Source: Candidatus Neomarinimicrobiota bacterium
GTDB lineage: Bacteria > Fidelibacterota > Marinisomatia > Marinisomatales > TCS55
Assembly (NCBI GenBank): GCA_018651745.1
Contig: JABIDL010000010.1
Location: 62,001-126,000, forward strand
Length of the DNA stretch: 64,000 nucleotides
Reading direction: 5' to 3'
Both the position numbers and the translations under genes were made by a program. Shown here piece after piece: positions 63,208-64,000 of the stretch; the stretch's first letter is position 1, and every line of letters starts with the position of its first letter. The notes beneath the pieces are model-generated. The model worked only from the letters and a program-made list of their open reading frames with translations. It was not told where the DNA came from and searched no databases.

Positions 63208-64000
63208 CAGAAAATCACCTGAATCCCCAACTCCATTGTTCTAGGGCGACTGAATCTTGATGGATCCTCATTCGGGTTAGGTTGATCTATCATACTATAT
63301 GGAATAATTTCACCCGGATTATAGCCACGACCTGTAAATGAATTGATACGTCGCGGAAGTATTTCCTCAAATATGTTTTCCGACTCGAGAAAAATTTTCA
63401 ACTGCATTCCCTTTAACTTGAATGATTTATATGCTTTAATGTCCATACTGCTGGTCCCTGAAACAGGATCTACTTCAAACCAACCAAGTACTGTATTTAT
63501 CCCGGTTTTATCAAAAAACTTTAGACGATAATCGCTGAAGTAGAGATAAGGATTATCCCCATCTCTGGTTCCGATATAATACTCTCTTTCATCAACAGTA
63601 ATAATACCGTTATCGTATTCTGATGTGTCCGGTATGGAACGCGTGTATCTACGGTTTGACCCGTATTCTATTCGAGCTGAAATGCCCCATCCAGACGGAT
63701 GATTGTAAGATAAATTTGCAAATGCCTGAAACGGTCTGTCCCAGCTCATGAATGCCTCACCAAGCGGTTTTTCACTAATCGCTCCGGCTTGGACCAGCAA
63801 ATTGTCTAAGGGCGATGAACTTTTTCCCGTAACAATCGAATAATTGAAATTCACGTCAGCGTACCAATTATCATAAATTCTACTTTTCAAGATGAATTCC
63901 ACTCCCCGAGATCGTGCATAATCGGCGTTAAAATACATATTAAACCGAAGATGAGAATAGCGAGGATCAGACAACGCAATTGTCTGGGATGTTTCGTAAT
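63207..64000 (-). CDS. TonB-dependent receptor, C-terminal part (cut by window edge)
   Basis: The minus-strand frame stays open to the window edge (…YETSQTIALSDPRY), so the start lies beyond 64000. The visible 264 residues have barrel strands typical of receptors (FILKSRIYDNWYADVNFNYS, SWDRPFQAFANLSYNHPSGWGISARIEYGSNRR, MDIKAYKSFKLKGMQLKIFLESENIFEE) and end MELGIQVIF with terminal Phe. The last base overlaps the PorV-like start. Ligand unknown. Confidence 0.87.
   Translation of the reverse strand, partial: YETSQTIALSDPRYSHLRFNMYFNADYARSRGVEFILKSRIYDNWYADVNFNYSIVTGKSSSPLDNLLVQAGAISEKPLGEAFMSWDRPFQAFANLSYNHPSGWGISARIEYGSNRRYTRSIPDTSEYDNGIITVDEREYYIGTRDGDNPYLYFSDYRLKFFDKTGINTVLGWFEVDPVSGTSSMDIKAYKSFKLKGMQLKIFLESENIFEEILPRRINSFTGRGYNPGEIIPYSMIDQPNPNEDPSRFSRPRTMELGIQVIF

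Overview
The window is a compact, AT-rich bacterial chromosome segment with about 58 protein-coding genes. It carries no rRNA, and I recognised no tRNA, CRISPR array, insertion sequence or prophage. The organism looks like a didermic member of the Fibrobacterota-Chlorobiota-Bacteroidota group, most likely a marine Marinimicrobia (SAR406)-type lineage. This is an inference from a type IX secretion sorting tail, a PorV/PorQ-like protein, large TonB-dependent receptors with CarboxypepD_reg-like N-termini, a DUF2480-like gene, an LDH-type malate dehydrogenase, EtfAB with a membrane Fe-S/CCG oxidoreductase, and ThyX instead of ThyA.

Layout, left to right. (1) 1-7449: a SUF iron-sulfur cluster operon (sufB end, sufC, sufD, sufU, sufT, sufS), with an M28 peptidase and a TolB-like lipoprotein between sufB and sufC. 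(2) 7629-8600: a small CxxC protein, a DUF2480-like protein and a dCMP deaminase-like protein. (3) 8687-14297, minus: acyl-CoA and electron-transfer block, etfB-etfA, a membrane Fe-S oxidoreductase and a single-chain AccA-AccD carboxyltransferase; then a DASS-family carboxylate transporter. (4) 16211-22052, plus: a secreted protein with a C-terminal sorting domain and a very large TonB receptor containing acidic Ca-binding-like repeats. (5) 22093-30649: mixed housekeeping (DUF3467, zinc ribbon, DnaJ/TerB, mutase large subunit, BirA, CDF transporter, asparaginase, small membrane proteins, HigBA). (6) 30723-40480, minus: a carbon module of a CitD-CitE fusion, CitF, HD protein, aconitase, isocitrate dehydrogenase family, MmgE/PrpD and glutaryl-CoA dehydrogenase-like protein, with a frameshifted GxxExxY gene inside it. 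(7) 40604-47432, minus: YdeI-like, an Mrr-like remnant, RadC, then the metH-cysQ-thyX operon led by an apparent SAM-II riboswitch with an attenuator. (8) 47641-51024, plus: RNase G, L21, L27, malate dehydrogenase. (9) 51138-56456, plus: a five-gene operon of ECF sigma factor, HEAT-repeat membrane anti-sigma candidate, DUF4097 repeat protein, bactofilin-like/beta-barrel fusion and toast-rack protein, probably an envelope-stress system. (10) 56453-64000, minus: Rieske protein, ElbB, QueG, then secreted/outer-membrane proteins ending in a PorV-like protein and a truncated TonB receptor.

How the genes work together: EtfAB plus the membrane Fe-S protein can pass electrons from the acyl-CoA dehydrogenase to quinone. 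BirA biotinylates the carrier that the carboxyltransferase needs. Citrate lyase, aconitase, isocitrate dehydrogenase and malate dehydrogenase form most of a citrate branch. The most striking non-coding element is the 51-nt SAM-II-like aptamer directly before metH, whose conserved GCTAAA can pair either inside the aptamer or with a TTTAGC in the adjacent terminator loop. The best candidate for a poorly described system is the ECF/HEAT/DUF4097/bactofilin-barrel/toast-rack operon. Functions are assigned from remembered family motifs; no database search was run.
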